Positions 47,336 through 55,312 of a stretch of 64,000 bases of DNA are shown here, in pieces; the stretch's first letter is position 1; every line of letters begins with the position of its first letter. The notes below the pieces were generated by a model, which was not told the DNA's origin, did not search any database, and saw nothing but the letters and a program-made list of their open reading frames with translations. The stretch is from Bifidobacterium angulatum DSM 20098 = JCM 7096 (GTDB lineage: Bacteria > Actinomycetota > Actinomycetes > Actinomycetales > Bifidobacteriaceae). Location: assembly GCF_001025155.1 (NCBI RefSeq), contig NZ_AP012322.1:558001-622000 (forward strand), read 5' to 3'. The position numbers and the translations under genes were made by a program.

Positions 47336-47413
47336 ATGAGTCTGTTTGGTAATTATTCATTTTGGAAAGAGTCGTCGGCATCAGAAAACAAACGATTGCA
47401 AAATAAGACATGA
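47336..47413 (+). CDS. Short ORF with good ribosome site, 25 residues
   Basis: ATG at 47336 has AGGAG ending 6 bases upstream, an ideal Shine-Dalgarno spacing. The frame reads MSLFGNYSFWKESSASENKR and ends at TGA 47411-47413. It is probably the 5' remnant of a gene cut by rearrangement, or a small leader. The sequence is hydrophilic after the first ten residues, and no family is recognised. Its A+T richness matches the rest of the island and not the neighbours. Confidence 0.35.
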   Translation: MSLFGNYSFWKESSASENKRLQNKT

Positions 47414-47575
47414 ATAAATCGATAGAACAGCAACGAAACTGAGAAAAACTTTAAATCACAATGAAAACGCGCCACGCCCGAACATTGTTTTCGTTTGCAA
47501 AGAAACTCCGCTGGATATAAACTGGCAGCAATCTGAAGCGAAAACAACGAAGTAAACGCAACAGGGAGGATGACA
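47414..47575 (+). other. A+T-rich region before the esterase gene
   Basis: The motif CGWTTGCAAA occurs at about 47391-47400 (start of the stretch) and again near 47490-47499 (CGTTTGCAAA), a possible LacI-type half-site pair. No gene is seen; the promoter of the esterase gene is expected here. Confidence 0.3.
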
Positions 47576-48589
47576 ATGAGTGTCGAAATCTCCGCTGAAA
47601 ATCGGCAGGAATACCAGGCATGGACGCCGGTCGAGGAAGACTTGGAAGGTCTTCCCAAGAACATTCACGACGTCATCCTGCAAATGCGCGTCGACTGCAG
47701 CACAACTGACCGCAACCGCATGCTCTATTACGACGGTGCAGACGATGATATCGACAAATTCACCAACATCCCGTACATCGACGATGGGACCCGAGCCCAC
47801 CAACTCGACATCTACATTCCACATGACGCAATAATGCTCGCCGTTCACAATTTGCCTGTCTACATCGACGTGCACGGAGGCGGATTTGTCTACGGCTACA
47901 AGGAACTCAACCGCAACTTCTGCATCGCATTGGCCCGACGTGGATTCGCGGTTGTCTCCATCAGCTATCGCGTTTACCCACAAGCCGATTTCCTCGGACA
48001 ATTGCAGGACGTGAACGCGGCCATTGGCTGGTTGCAGAATCATGCGGATGAGTACCCGATTGACCCGAATCGTATGGGTATCACCGGGGATTCCGCCGGA
48101 GGCTGTCTATCCCTGTATACGCTTGCAATCCAATCCGACCCAGAATTGCTGGATCAGGAAAAACTGGGATTCGAGCAGACGAATCTTAGGTTTGGTGCCT
48201 TGGTGTCCGGCAAATTCAATCTCAGTGAGTATGTGGATGATACTCCAATCATTGATGGTAATGAGCCGGATTTGCTTCGCATTCTCGCCAAACCGTTGTT
48301 CGGCCGGTTCATCGATGCAGCCGAGTGCTCGAAAATCTATTCGCTCAGGAATCTGACCGGTAAGCTGCCGCCATTGTTCCTGACAACCAGTAGCGATGAC
48401 TTTATTCAATATGAGTCACTTGCACTGGCTGACGCATTGGCGCGTAACCATGTCGATTTTGAGCTACATGATATCCGGCCAGCAAAAGGCGAAGCACTGG
48501 GACACATATTCCCGGTCGGTTTGCCGTGGCTGGAGGAAAGCGAATACGTGCTCGACCGATTGAAGACCTTCACGTATGAGGTCATGTAA
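47576..48589 (+). CDS. Alpha/beta hydrolase, hormone-sensitive-lipase-type esterase
   Basis: 337 residues. The oxyanion-hole motif HGGG (100-103) and the nucleophile elbow GDSAGG (Ser173) mark the HSL/acetyl-esterase family. The acid is likely the Asp of TSSDDFIQ and the base the His of LGHIFPV near the C-terminus. There is no signal peptide, so it is cytoplasmic; acyl or aryl esters of sugars or peptides are candidate substrates. GGGAGG is 5 bases before ATG 47576; ATG 47570 overlaps that site. It is the first full gene of the inserted segment and sits 43 bases before an orphan sugar-binding lipoprotein, so the two are probably co-transcribed. Confidence 0.85.
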   Translation: MSVEISAENRQEYQAWTPVEEDLEGLPKNIHDVILQMRVDCSTTDRNRMLYYDGADDDIDKFTNIPYIDDGTRAHQLDIYIPHDAIMLAVHNLPVYIDVHGGGFVYGYKELNRNFCIALARRGFAVVSISYRVYPQADFLGQLQDVNAAIGWLQNHADEYPIDPNRMGITGDSAGGCLSLYTLAIQSDPELLDQEKLGFEQTNLRFGALVSGKFNLSEYVDDTPIIDGNEPDLLRILAKPLFGRFIDAAECSKIYSLRNLTGKLPPLFLTTSSDDFIQYESLALADALARNHVDFELHDIRPAKGEALGHIFPVGLPWLEESEYVLDRLKTFTYEVM

Positions 48590-48632
48590 GAGCTTTTTGT
48601 CTCAATGAAGAGGAAAACAAAAGGAAGGTTCA

Positions 48633-49961
48633 ATGATGAACAAGACAATCAAGATAATCGCCACAGCAACGGCTGCATTGATGATGATTGCCGGCGTATC
48701 CGCCTGCGGCTCCGATACGGGTGGTGACAGCGACAAGGGTCGTGTCTATTACCTGAATCTGAAGCCGGAAGCCTCCGACCAGTGGAAGGCGTTGGCCAAA
48801 GAATATGAGAAGGAGACCGGAATCGAAACCACCGTGCAGACCGCGGCCTCCGGCACGTATGAGCAGACGTTGAAATCCGAAATCGCGAAAGACAATGCGC
48901 CGACATTGTTCCAGGTGGCCGGCAATGTGGGCTTGGCCCGCTGGAAGAAGTACACAGCCGACATGTCAGACAGCGAACCCTATAAGCAGCTGCGAGACCA
49001 GAGCACTGCACTGAAAGGCGATAACGGTGAAATCCTTGGCGTCCCGTTCGTCATCGAATCCTACGGGTTGATCTACAACAAGGATCTGCTCAATAAGTAT
49101 TTCCAGGCGGACTGGTCGACCATCAAGAGCATCGACGATTTGGTCGGGTTCAAAGCGTTGAAGACCGTCGCTGATGAGATTCAAGAGCATAAGGATGATC
49201 TTGGCGTCAAAGGTGCGTTCACCTCAGCCGGATTCGACTCCAGTTCCGACTGGCGTTTCAAGGAACAGTTGGCCGGCATCCCATTGTCGTACGAGTTGGA
49301 CGGTGTGACTGAACAGCCTGCGACCATCAAGGGCACTTATCTTCCGGAGTTCAAGCAGACGTTCGACCTGTATTTGAAGGATTCCACCGTCTCTCCGACT
49401 GAACTGAGCGCTAAGACCGGTAATGATGCAACCTCCGAATTCGCTCTCGGTGAGGGTGTTTTCTACCAGAACGGAACCTGGGCGTGGAATGACCTGCAGA
49501 AGGAAGGCGTCAAAGCCGACATGGTTGGCACCATCCCAATCTACATGGGTCTGCCCGGCGAAGAGGAAAAGGGGCTGGCGACCGGTTCTGGCGACAACTA
49601 CTGGGCCATCAACAACAAGGTGTCCGAAGCCGACCAGCAAGCCACCAAGGACTTCCTCAAATGGGTCATCACCAGTGACAAGGGTAAGAAGGCCATGACC
49701 GATGACATGGGCTTCGTCACGCCATTCAAGTCGTTCAGTGACATGAAGTCGTCGAACCCGATTGTCCAAGCCGATCAGGAGATGGCTGACGCCGGTAAGC
49801 AGGATGTGTCTTGGGACGGCATAATGTTCATGCCCTCCCAACAGTGGAGAGACGGCGTCGGCAGTGCAATGCTCGAATACGTGCAGGGCACCGGAAAATG
49901 GGATGCGGTGAAGACCGCATACGTTGACGGTTGGGCCAGCGAATACGAGAGCACCCACTGA
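48633..49961 (+). CDS. Orphan ABC sugar-binding lipoprotein (family 1)
   Basis: 442 residues. The signal peptide ends in a lipobox GVSAC (lipid Cys25). GRVYYLNLKPEASDQW opens the mature domain; SYGLIYNKDLLNKYF and FYQNGTWAWNDL are the family marks. GGAAGG is placed properly for ATG 48633. Unlike the system at 6135, no permease genes adjoin it: an esterase precedes it and a nitrilase-family enzyme follows after a terminator. It must borrow a permease pair from elsewhere or is a stranded piece of a larger locus. The signal peptide and binding fold look intact. Confidence 0.87.
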   Translation: MMNKTIKIIATATAALMMIAGVSACGSDTGGDSDKGRVYYLNLKPEASDQWKALAKEYEKETGIETTVQTAASGTYEQTLKSEIAKDNAPTLFQVAGNVGLARWKKYTADMSDSEPYKQLRDQSTALKGDNGEILGVPFVIESYGLIYNKDLLNKYFQADWSTIKSIDDLVGFKALKTVADEIQEHKDDLGVKGAFTSAGFDSSSDWRFKEQLAGIPLSYELDGVTEQPATIKGTYLPEFKQTFDLYLKDSTVSPTELSAKTGNDATSEFALGEGVFYQNGTWAWNDLQKEGVKADMVGTIPIYMGLPGEEEKGLATGSGDNYWAINNKVSEADQQATKDFLKWVITSDKGKKAMTDDMGFVTPFKSFSDMKSSNPIVQADQEMADAGKQDVSWDGIMFMPSQQWRDGVGSAMLEYVQGTGKWDAVKTAYVDGWASEYESTH

Positions 49962-50030
49962 TAGGCCTTCTGAAGGGTTCTAGGCTCCCAGCCCCTTTCT
50001 CTTTCGGCTTGGAATCGTTCAGGAGTTGGC

Positions 50031-50076
50031 GTGGCCTGATGTTTCGACTGCATCGGGCCACCTTTCTCTATTTTTT
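50031..50076 (+). terminator. Intrinsic terminator before the nitrilase-family gene
   Basis: GTGGCCTGATG (50031-50041) pairs with CATCGGGCCAC (50051-50061), and CTTTCTCTATTTTTT follows. It ends only 22 bases before the next start codon. Confidence 0.85.
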
Positions 50077-50097
50077 AGGATCAACGAGGAGTTAACT

Positions 50098-50853
50098 GTG
50101 ACCACCATCGCAATGATGCAAATGCGTGTGCAACCCAATGAGCTCAACCGGAATCTGTGGCATATGAGGGAGCTGCTGTCCCTAGTCGGGGACGCCGATG
50201 TCGCTCTGTTCCCAGAATGCTGCGACCTCGGATGGGCAGCTGACTCGGCCCCCGAGCAGGCGGAACCTATCCCAGAGGGGAGTACATATCAGAGAATAAG
50301 AGATATGGCGGTCGACTTCGATATCGGTATCATCGCCGGAATCACGGAACGTGAAGGCGACCATATATATAACTCTGCGGTATTCATCTCAAATACCGGG
50401 GAACTGTTAGGCAAGCATAGGAAAATCAACCTCGTTCCCGAGGTCGAAGACATGTATACTTCCGGAACCTCGGTCAACGTGTTCGATACTAAGTATGGTC
50501 GAATCGGCATCGACATATGCGCCGACAACCACATGGAATCGATCATGATTGGCGAAGCCATGGCGAAAATGGGCGCCAAGATGATTCTCGCACCATCGTC
50601 ATGGGCTGTACCTCCTGAACGATTAGGAGAAGCATATGGAGAGGAGTGGAAGATGCCTTTCCACCATCTCTCATCGAAATTCGGGGTGGATGTATTCTCA
50701 GTTAGCAATATCGGTCCAGTTGTTGATGGAGCATGGGCTGGTTGGACCTGCATCGGCAATTCGATTGCCGTAACTGACAATGGTTGCTCGACAACGATAC
50801 TCACCTATGGAGAGCACGCCGAAGAAGTCAAACTGATTGATTCATCCCATTAA
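50098..50853 (+). CDS. Carbon-nitrogen hydrolase (nitrilase superfamily)
   Basis: 251 residues. The complete Glu-Lys-Cys triad is visible: E40 in VALFPECCDLGW, K109 in GKHRKINLVPE, and C141 in GRIGIDICADN. Such enzymes cleave amides, nitriles or carbamyl groups; the substrate is unknown. GTG 50098 was chosen because GAGGAG (50086-50091) precedes it and the protein then starts at the first beta-strand. A terminator lies 22 bases upstream, so the transcript either reads through or starts very close to the gene, which suggests attenuation. A convergent hairpin separates it from the amidase remnant. Confidence 0.87.
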   Translation: MTTIAMMQMRVQPNELNRNLWHMRELLSLVGDADVALFPECCDLGWAADSAPEQAEPIPEGSTYQRIRDMAVDFDIGIIAGITEREGDHIYNSAVFISNTGELLGKHRKINLVPEVEDMYTSGTSVNVFDTKYGRIGIDICADNHMESIMIGEAMAKMGAKMILAPSSWAVPPERLGEAYGEEWKMPFHHLSSKFGVDVFSVSNIGPVVDGAWAGWTCIGNSIAVTDNGCSTTILTYGEHAEEVKLIDSSH

Positions 50854-50865
50854 TGTGAATAACGA

Positions 50866-50901
50866 AAGTGGGCTTGCTCCAATGGTGAGGCAAACCCACT
50901 T
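50866..50901. terminator. Bidirectional terminator
   Basis: AAGTGGGCTTGC (50866-50877) pairs with GCAAACCCACTT (50890-50901) apart from one mismatch. CGTTCTTTC follows on the plus strand, and TTCGTTATT on the minus strand. It serves the nitrilase-family gene and the amidase remnant. Confidence 0.8.
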
Positions 50902-50913
50902 CGTTCTTTCAAA

Positions 50914-51525
50914 TCAGTCGAGCTCCAGACCGTCGCCGTTCTTGTACGGACTTATCTTCTCATAGGCGGCAGCGAGGCATAGTAGTATTCGCTCGCTGTC
51001 TTGTGCGCCGGCGAAGGAGAGTCCGATTGGCATGTTCTGACTGTCACGACCGGCGGGGACGCTGATTTCCGGCAGGTGCGCGCTGCTAGCCAGATAGGAG
51101 GCGGCGTATGGGTCGTCGCTGTCGCACTTGTAGGTGCTGTCCTTGGCGTCATGGCGGACGCTGGCGACACAGCTCATGGTCGGGTAGATGAGAGCGTCGA
51201 CGCCGTTCTTGATCATGGTTTGTTCGACAGTGTTGGTGAGTGCCGGCATCTTCTCGTAGATAATCGATTGGACTTCGTCGCTCTTAAACTTGCCGGCGCT
51301 CTTCACGTTCGTCTCGTAGCCTTTGATTCGAGCAGGATTGACAGGAGTATTCGTGTCAGCCAGGGCTTTGCTCTTGTCTATCAGCTGTTGAACCGTCTTG
51401 GCCTTGCTTCGTCCGTCGTAGCGCATGTAGGTTTCATAGTTGGTAACGAATTCGGCGTCACCGACCGGTCCCACGATGCTGCTCCATAAGCCGGTGTAGG
51501 ACGTCCAAGTTTGGCCAGGAAGCAT
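50914..51525 (-). pseudogene. C-terminal remnant of an amidase-signature protein
   Basis: 203 residues corresponding to the last third of an amidase. ALIYPTMSCVAS and the typical end PEISVPAGRDSQNMPIGLSF are present, but the Ser-Ser-Lys catalytic segment that should lie far upstream is absent. In frame, a TAA stop precedes the first ATG by three codons, and the DNA upstream (51526-51838) is not amidase-like. Full-length amidases are about 450-550 residues, so the gene is broken. It points back toward the nitrilase-family gene and shares a terminator with it. Confidence 0.8.
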
Positions 51526-51838
51526 GCAATCTCGTTAGCAAATGAGGATTTTGGAGTTTTCTTGCTGAATGAGGAATACTGCAACGACAAGTACGGCGTA
51601 GTACGGGAGGCGGAGATGCCTCTCCTGCTGATGTAGGAAGGATGAGTGCTCTCTCGCAAGCTCCAAGGAGTATGCGAGAGAGCCGTAGTTGGGAGGGCAA
51701 CACATATGCCAAATATATTTTCAATCCACATCGCTCTTGGCGCGATGACAGTGGGAATCCCACAGGCACAAGGATAGTCGATAAAGCGTATGCCGCGAAA
51801 CATCGATTAAATTCTATATATGGCATGGAAAATTTTTT
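51526..51838. other. Junction DNA between the amidase remnant and the pullulanase remnant
   Basis: About 310 bases. There is a hairpin GCTCTCTCGCA/TGCGAGAGAGC (51648-51658 and 51673-51683). A plus-strand open stretch from about 51672 encodes TRIVDKAYAAKHRLNSIYGM, which recalls the K-x3-NSxYG motif of family B DNA polymerases, but it runs directly into pullulanase DNA. It may be a scrap of a phage or plasmid replication gene. No intact gene is present. Confidence 0.4.
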
Positions 51839-53632
51839 GTGGTACGCTATTATCTCATTGAATTCGCGGACGGCTCCGTGACTCGCAGCGCCGACCCCTG
51901 GGCCCGCGCGGCGGGCGCCAACGGCCGTCGCAGCATGGTGGTCGATCTGTCGCGCACCGATCCCGACGGCTGGGATGCGGATAGGCGCCCCACGACCCCG
52001 ATGTCCTCGGACGTGATCTGGGAGACGCATATCGGCGATTTCAGCAATGCGCAATCCAGCGGCGTTCCCGCGGAGCACCGCGGCAAATACCTCGCCTTCA
52101 CCGATTCGGGCACCACGTTGAACGGGGAAGGCACGTTCCCCACATGCGTCGAATACCTGAAGAACCTCGGCATCACCGTGGTGCAGCTGCTGCCGTTCTA
52201 CGACTACGGTTCCGTCGACGAGACACGCACAGGCGGGTACAACTGGGGGTACGATCCGGTCAACTACAACGTTCCCGAAGGTTCCTACTCCACGAATCCG
52301 TATGATGGCGCGGTGCGCATCCGCGAATGCAAGGCCATGGTCCAGGCGTTGCATGCGGCCGGCATCACAGTGGTGATGGACGTGGTGTATAACCACATGT
52401 ACACCACCGACAATTGGTTCGAGCGTGTGGTTCCCGGCTATTTCTGCCGGCGTACGGACGACGGCGCATTCGCGAACGGTTCGGGTTGCGGCTGCGATAT
52501 GGCCACCGAGCATGAGATGTTCCGCAGGTTCATGGTCGAATCGGTGACCTACTGGGCGAGCGAATACCATCTGGACGGTTTCCGTTTCGATCTGATGGGC
52601 CTGATCGACGTGGAAACCATGCGCCGGATTCGCGCGTCGCTTGACGCGTTGCCGAACGGCCGCTCGATTCTGATGTACGGCGAACCTTGGGCCGCGGGAC
52701 AGTCCGCTCCGCTGCCGGGCACGATACTGGCCGACAAGCAGGCGCTGCCGCGGCTGGATTCGCGTATCGGGCATTTCTGCGACACCACGCGCGACGCGAT
52801 CAAAGGGCATGTGTTCTACCGTGACCAGCCCGGCTATGTGAACGGTGCCGCGCAGCAGAACCGTCAGGCGGTGCTCGATGCCGTGGACGCCCATCGGCAT
52901 GCCGTGGCGCGTGAAGGCGAGGCGGGGCAGATCATCCAATATGTTTCCGCGCATGACGACCTGACGCTATGGGACAAACTCAGCATCAGTATGCGGGGCA
53001 ACGGGGCGAACCATCTGCCCGACAACACCATGTACGATGACGTGCTTCAGGGCAGTACCTGCGCACAGGAGGTACTGAACGCGAACCTGCTCGCGGCGGG
53101 GATCATCGCCACGTCCGCCGGGCTGCCGTTCATGCTCTCCGGTGAGGAATTCGCGCGTACCAAATACGGCGACGACAATTCCTTCGACTCCGGCAGCAGA
53201 ATCAACGAACTTGATTGGCGACGCGCCTCGGATATGCAAGGGCTGGTGAGGTACTACGCCGATCTCATCGCCATGCGTGCCGATGACCCCGCGTGGTTCG
53301 ACGCTGCACGAACGGTCGTTCCCACGGAAAGCTCCATGATCGCGTTTCTGGTCGGACGTCATGCGGTGCTGGTTAATCCGGATGTGCGCGAGCATGTGAT
53401 GCCGTTGACGGTGATGAACCGGACCGTGGCCCAATGCGGCGGTGATACGGAATCGGTTTCGCCGCTCTGGCGGTGCATGCTGGATTCGACCAGCGACCGC
53501 TATGCGATTAGTGGTCGGTGCGATGCGCAGGCCGGATCCGGAGCCTGCGTACTGAACGATGCCGGCTTCCATGTGGCCGCACGATCATTGTCAATCTGGA
53601 CAAGAGGGAGGTCTGATGACCAGGCAATATAA
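51839..53632 (+). pseudogene. pulA: 5'-truncated type I pullulanase (GH13)
   Basis: The frame starts at GTG 51839 without a ribosome site and at once reads YLIEFADGSVTRSADPWARA, which belongs inside the N-terminal beta-sandwich region of type I pullulanases. Something like the first 100-200 residues is missing. The diagnostic YNWGYDPVNYN and the catalytic regions DGFRFDLMG (nucleophile), MYGEPW (acid/base) and VSAHDDLTLWDKL are intact over 597 residues. The boundary with the A+T-rich segment lies at about 51840. Without start signals it is most likely not expressed, although the catalytic domain is undamaged. Its end overlaps the next gene by 17 bases. Confidence 0.85.
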
Positions 53633-54356
53633 GGCGGTGTTCTTCGATCTATATGGCACCCTGATCGACATTCGTACCGATGAGGATTCCCCGAGGGCCT
53701 GGAATGCCTTGTATGAGGCGTTGCGCGATGCCGGCGCCGAGTATGCGAGTGCCGACGGCGTGAAGCGGGCGTTCGACGAGGGGCTGGCTCAGGTTATGGA
53801 AGGCCATGAGTCGGATTGCTGCTATGAGCCCGACTATGTTTCCGTCTACCAGCGGATGCTGTCCGACCGCGGTGTGTCGGCCGACGAGCGGATGGCTCGT
53901 GATATGGGACGCGTGTTCCGCCGTGCCTCGACGAATCTGATCCGTCTGTACCCCGGCGTAATGGTCATGCTGGATAGGCTGCATGATGCCGGGATGCGTA
54001 CTGTGCTGGTCAGCAACGCGCAATCGTGCTTTACGCGCCCCGAACTGGTATTGCTGGGATTGGACAAGGCATTGGACGATGTGCTGATCTCCAGCGAGGA
54101 GGGGGTGCGCAAGCCCGCTGCCGAGTTCTTCGAACGAGCCCTGCAGCGTGAGGGGATTGCCGCCGACCAGGTGGTGATGGTGGGCAATGACGCTACCAGC
54201 GATATCGGTGGTGCTGCCAACGCCGGCATTGACGGCATCTATTTCAATACGGAGATCTCACCTTCCGACGATGCCCTGACCTGTGAGCGCGCTGCGCTGT
54301 CGTGCAGGGGCGCCGATTATGATGCGATGCTGGAATTCGTCTTGGGCCGTCGGTAG
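53616..54356 (+). CDS. HAD-family hydrolase (YjjG/PNKD-like, subclass IA)
   Basis: 246 residues. HAD motif I KAVFFDLYGTLIDI holds both catalytic Asp residues, motif II is VLVSNAQ, motif III GVRKPAAEFFE and motif IV VMVGNDATSDIGGAANAGID. It is probably a small-molecule phosphatase in the cytoplasm; the substrate cannot be assigned. ATG 53616 follows GGGAGGTCTG and overlaps the pullulanase frame by 17 bases, so in the ancestral locus it was translated together with pulA. Confidence 0.87.
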   Translation: MTRQYKAVFFDLYGTLIDIRTDEDSPRAWNALYEALRDAGAEYASADGVKRAFDEGLAQVMEGHESDCCYEPDYVSVYQRMLSDRGVSADERMARDMGRVFRRASTNLIRLYPGVMVMLDRLHDAGMRTVLVSNAQSCFTRPELVLLGLDKALDDVLISSEEGVRKPAAEFFERALQREGIAADQVVMVGNDATSDIGGAANAGIDGIYFNTEISPSDDALTCERAALSCRGADYDAMLEFVLGRR

Positions 54357-54416
54357 TCGGCTACAGTGAAGCACAGCATATAGCCGGCCTATATGGCTAC
54401 GAACGAGAGGACTGTA

Positions 54417-55187
54417 ATGAAACAGCAGGATGCGAAAACGGACAGCACCGAGCTCATCGGGCGTCGTAAGCCGAAGCGACGCGGGTTGACGGTGTTCAAT
54501 CTTAAGGTGATCGGCGCCATCTTCATGTTCCTGTCCGTGGCGAGCGTCACGGTGGTTCCCGCTGTGTTCGGGGACATCACCAAGGATATGACGGCGTTGA
54601 GCGTCGCCATGATCTGCGAGATCGTGTCCTGGTGTGCCATTCCCATCTATGCATGGCTACTGTTCGACGGGTATCGCCATACGCATAATCGTTGGCTGTA
54701 TCTGCTGCAGCTGCTGGTGCTGGCTCTGGCGTGCGAGGTTCCTTACGACAAGGTGACATCCGGCAAGTATGTCGATATGAATTCGCAGAATCCGGTGTTC
54801 GGCCTGCTGATTGCGCTGATTGTGATGGCCGCGTTCGACTGGGTTAAGCGCCGCTATGAGAGGGGCATGCAGTATGTGCTGATGGTCATGCTCGCCATTG
54901 TCGGACTGCTGTGGAATCTGATGCTGCATATCGGCTTGCGGCAGGGCGTTATGAATGTCGGTGCGATTACCTTGGCGTTTGTTCTGGTGTTCTACCTGAT
55001 GAACAGGCATGAGAACACCATGATGATCACGGCCGGTCTTATGGGCGCGGTGTCGTTCATTGCTCCTGCCGTGGGCGTGGCGTTCCTGCATTATCGCCGT
55101 GATGAGCTGGGCTATAGGCATGTGTGGGCCAAGTGGGTGTTCTATGTGCTCTACCCGTTGATGCTGGTGATGGGCATGGCTCTGTGA
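54417..55187 (+). CDS. TraX-like integral membrane protein
   Basis: 256 residues with about seven to eight hydrophobic segments, after a basic tail (RRKPKRRGLTVFNLKVIGAIFMFLS). The order of segments, and IPIYAWLLFDGYRHTHNRWLYLLQLL and YDKV after the fourth helix, match TraX-family proteins. Those include the F-pilin acetylase of conjugative plasmids, but most members are chromosomal and of unknown function. No transfer genes are near. ATG 54417 follows GAGAGGACTGTA. A very strong palindrome downstream terminates it. Confidence 0.75.
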   Translation: MKQQDAKTDSTELIGRRKPKRRGLTVFNLKVIGAIFMFLSVASVTVVPAVFGDITKDMTALSVAMICEIVSWCAIPIYAWLLFDGYRHTHNRWLYLLQLLVLALACEVPYDKVTSGKYVDMNSQNPVFGLLIALIVMAAFDWVKRRYERGMQYVLMVMLAIVGLLWNLMLHIGLRQGVMNVGAITLAFVLVFYLMNRHENTMMITAGLMGAVSFIAPAVGVAFLHYRRDELGYRHVWAKWVFYVLYPLMLVMGMAL

Positions 55188-55211
55188 GCCGCCGGACCGT
55201 GACGATGGAAT

Positions 55212-55253
55212 ATGCGGGGGCGTGCGCCGGAAACCCGGCGCACGCCCCCGCAT
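55212..55253. terminator. Very strong bidirectional hairpin between traX-like gene and gadC
   Basis: Two perfectly paired 19-base arms (ATGCGGGGGCGTGCGCCGG at 55212-55230 and its complement at 55235-55253) flank an AAAC loop. It lies between convergent genes. Confidence 0.88.
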
Positions 55254-55312
55254 AGTAGAAGAAATGATGAAGATCGGTGCGTTATCGGCGCACGATAATG
55301 TTCATAGGCGGC

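Noticed and set aside
48633-49961. The second sugar-binding lipoprotein as part of the 6135-10639 transport operon
   Set aside because: It lies 39 kb away in different DNA with other neighbours and is only distantly similar; treated as an independent orphan.
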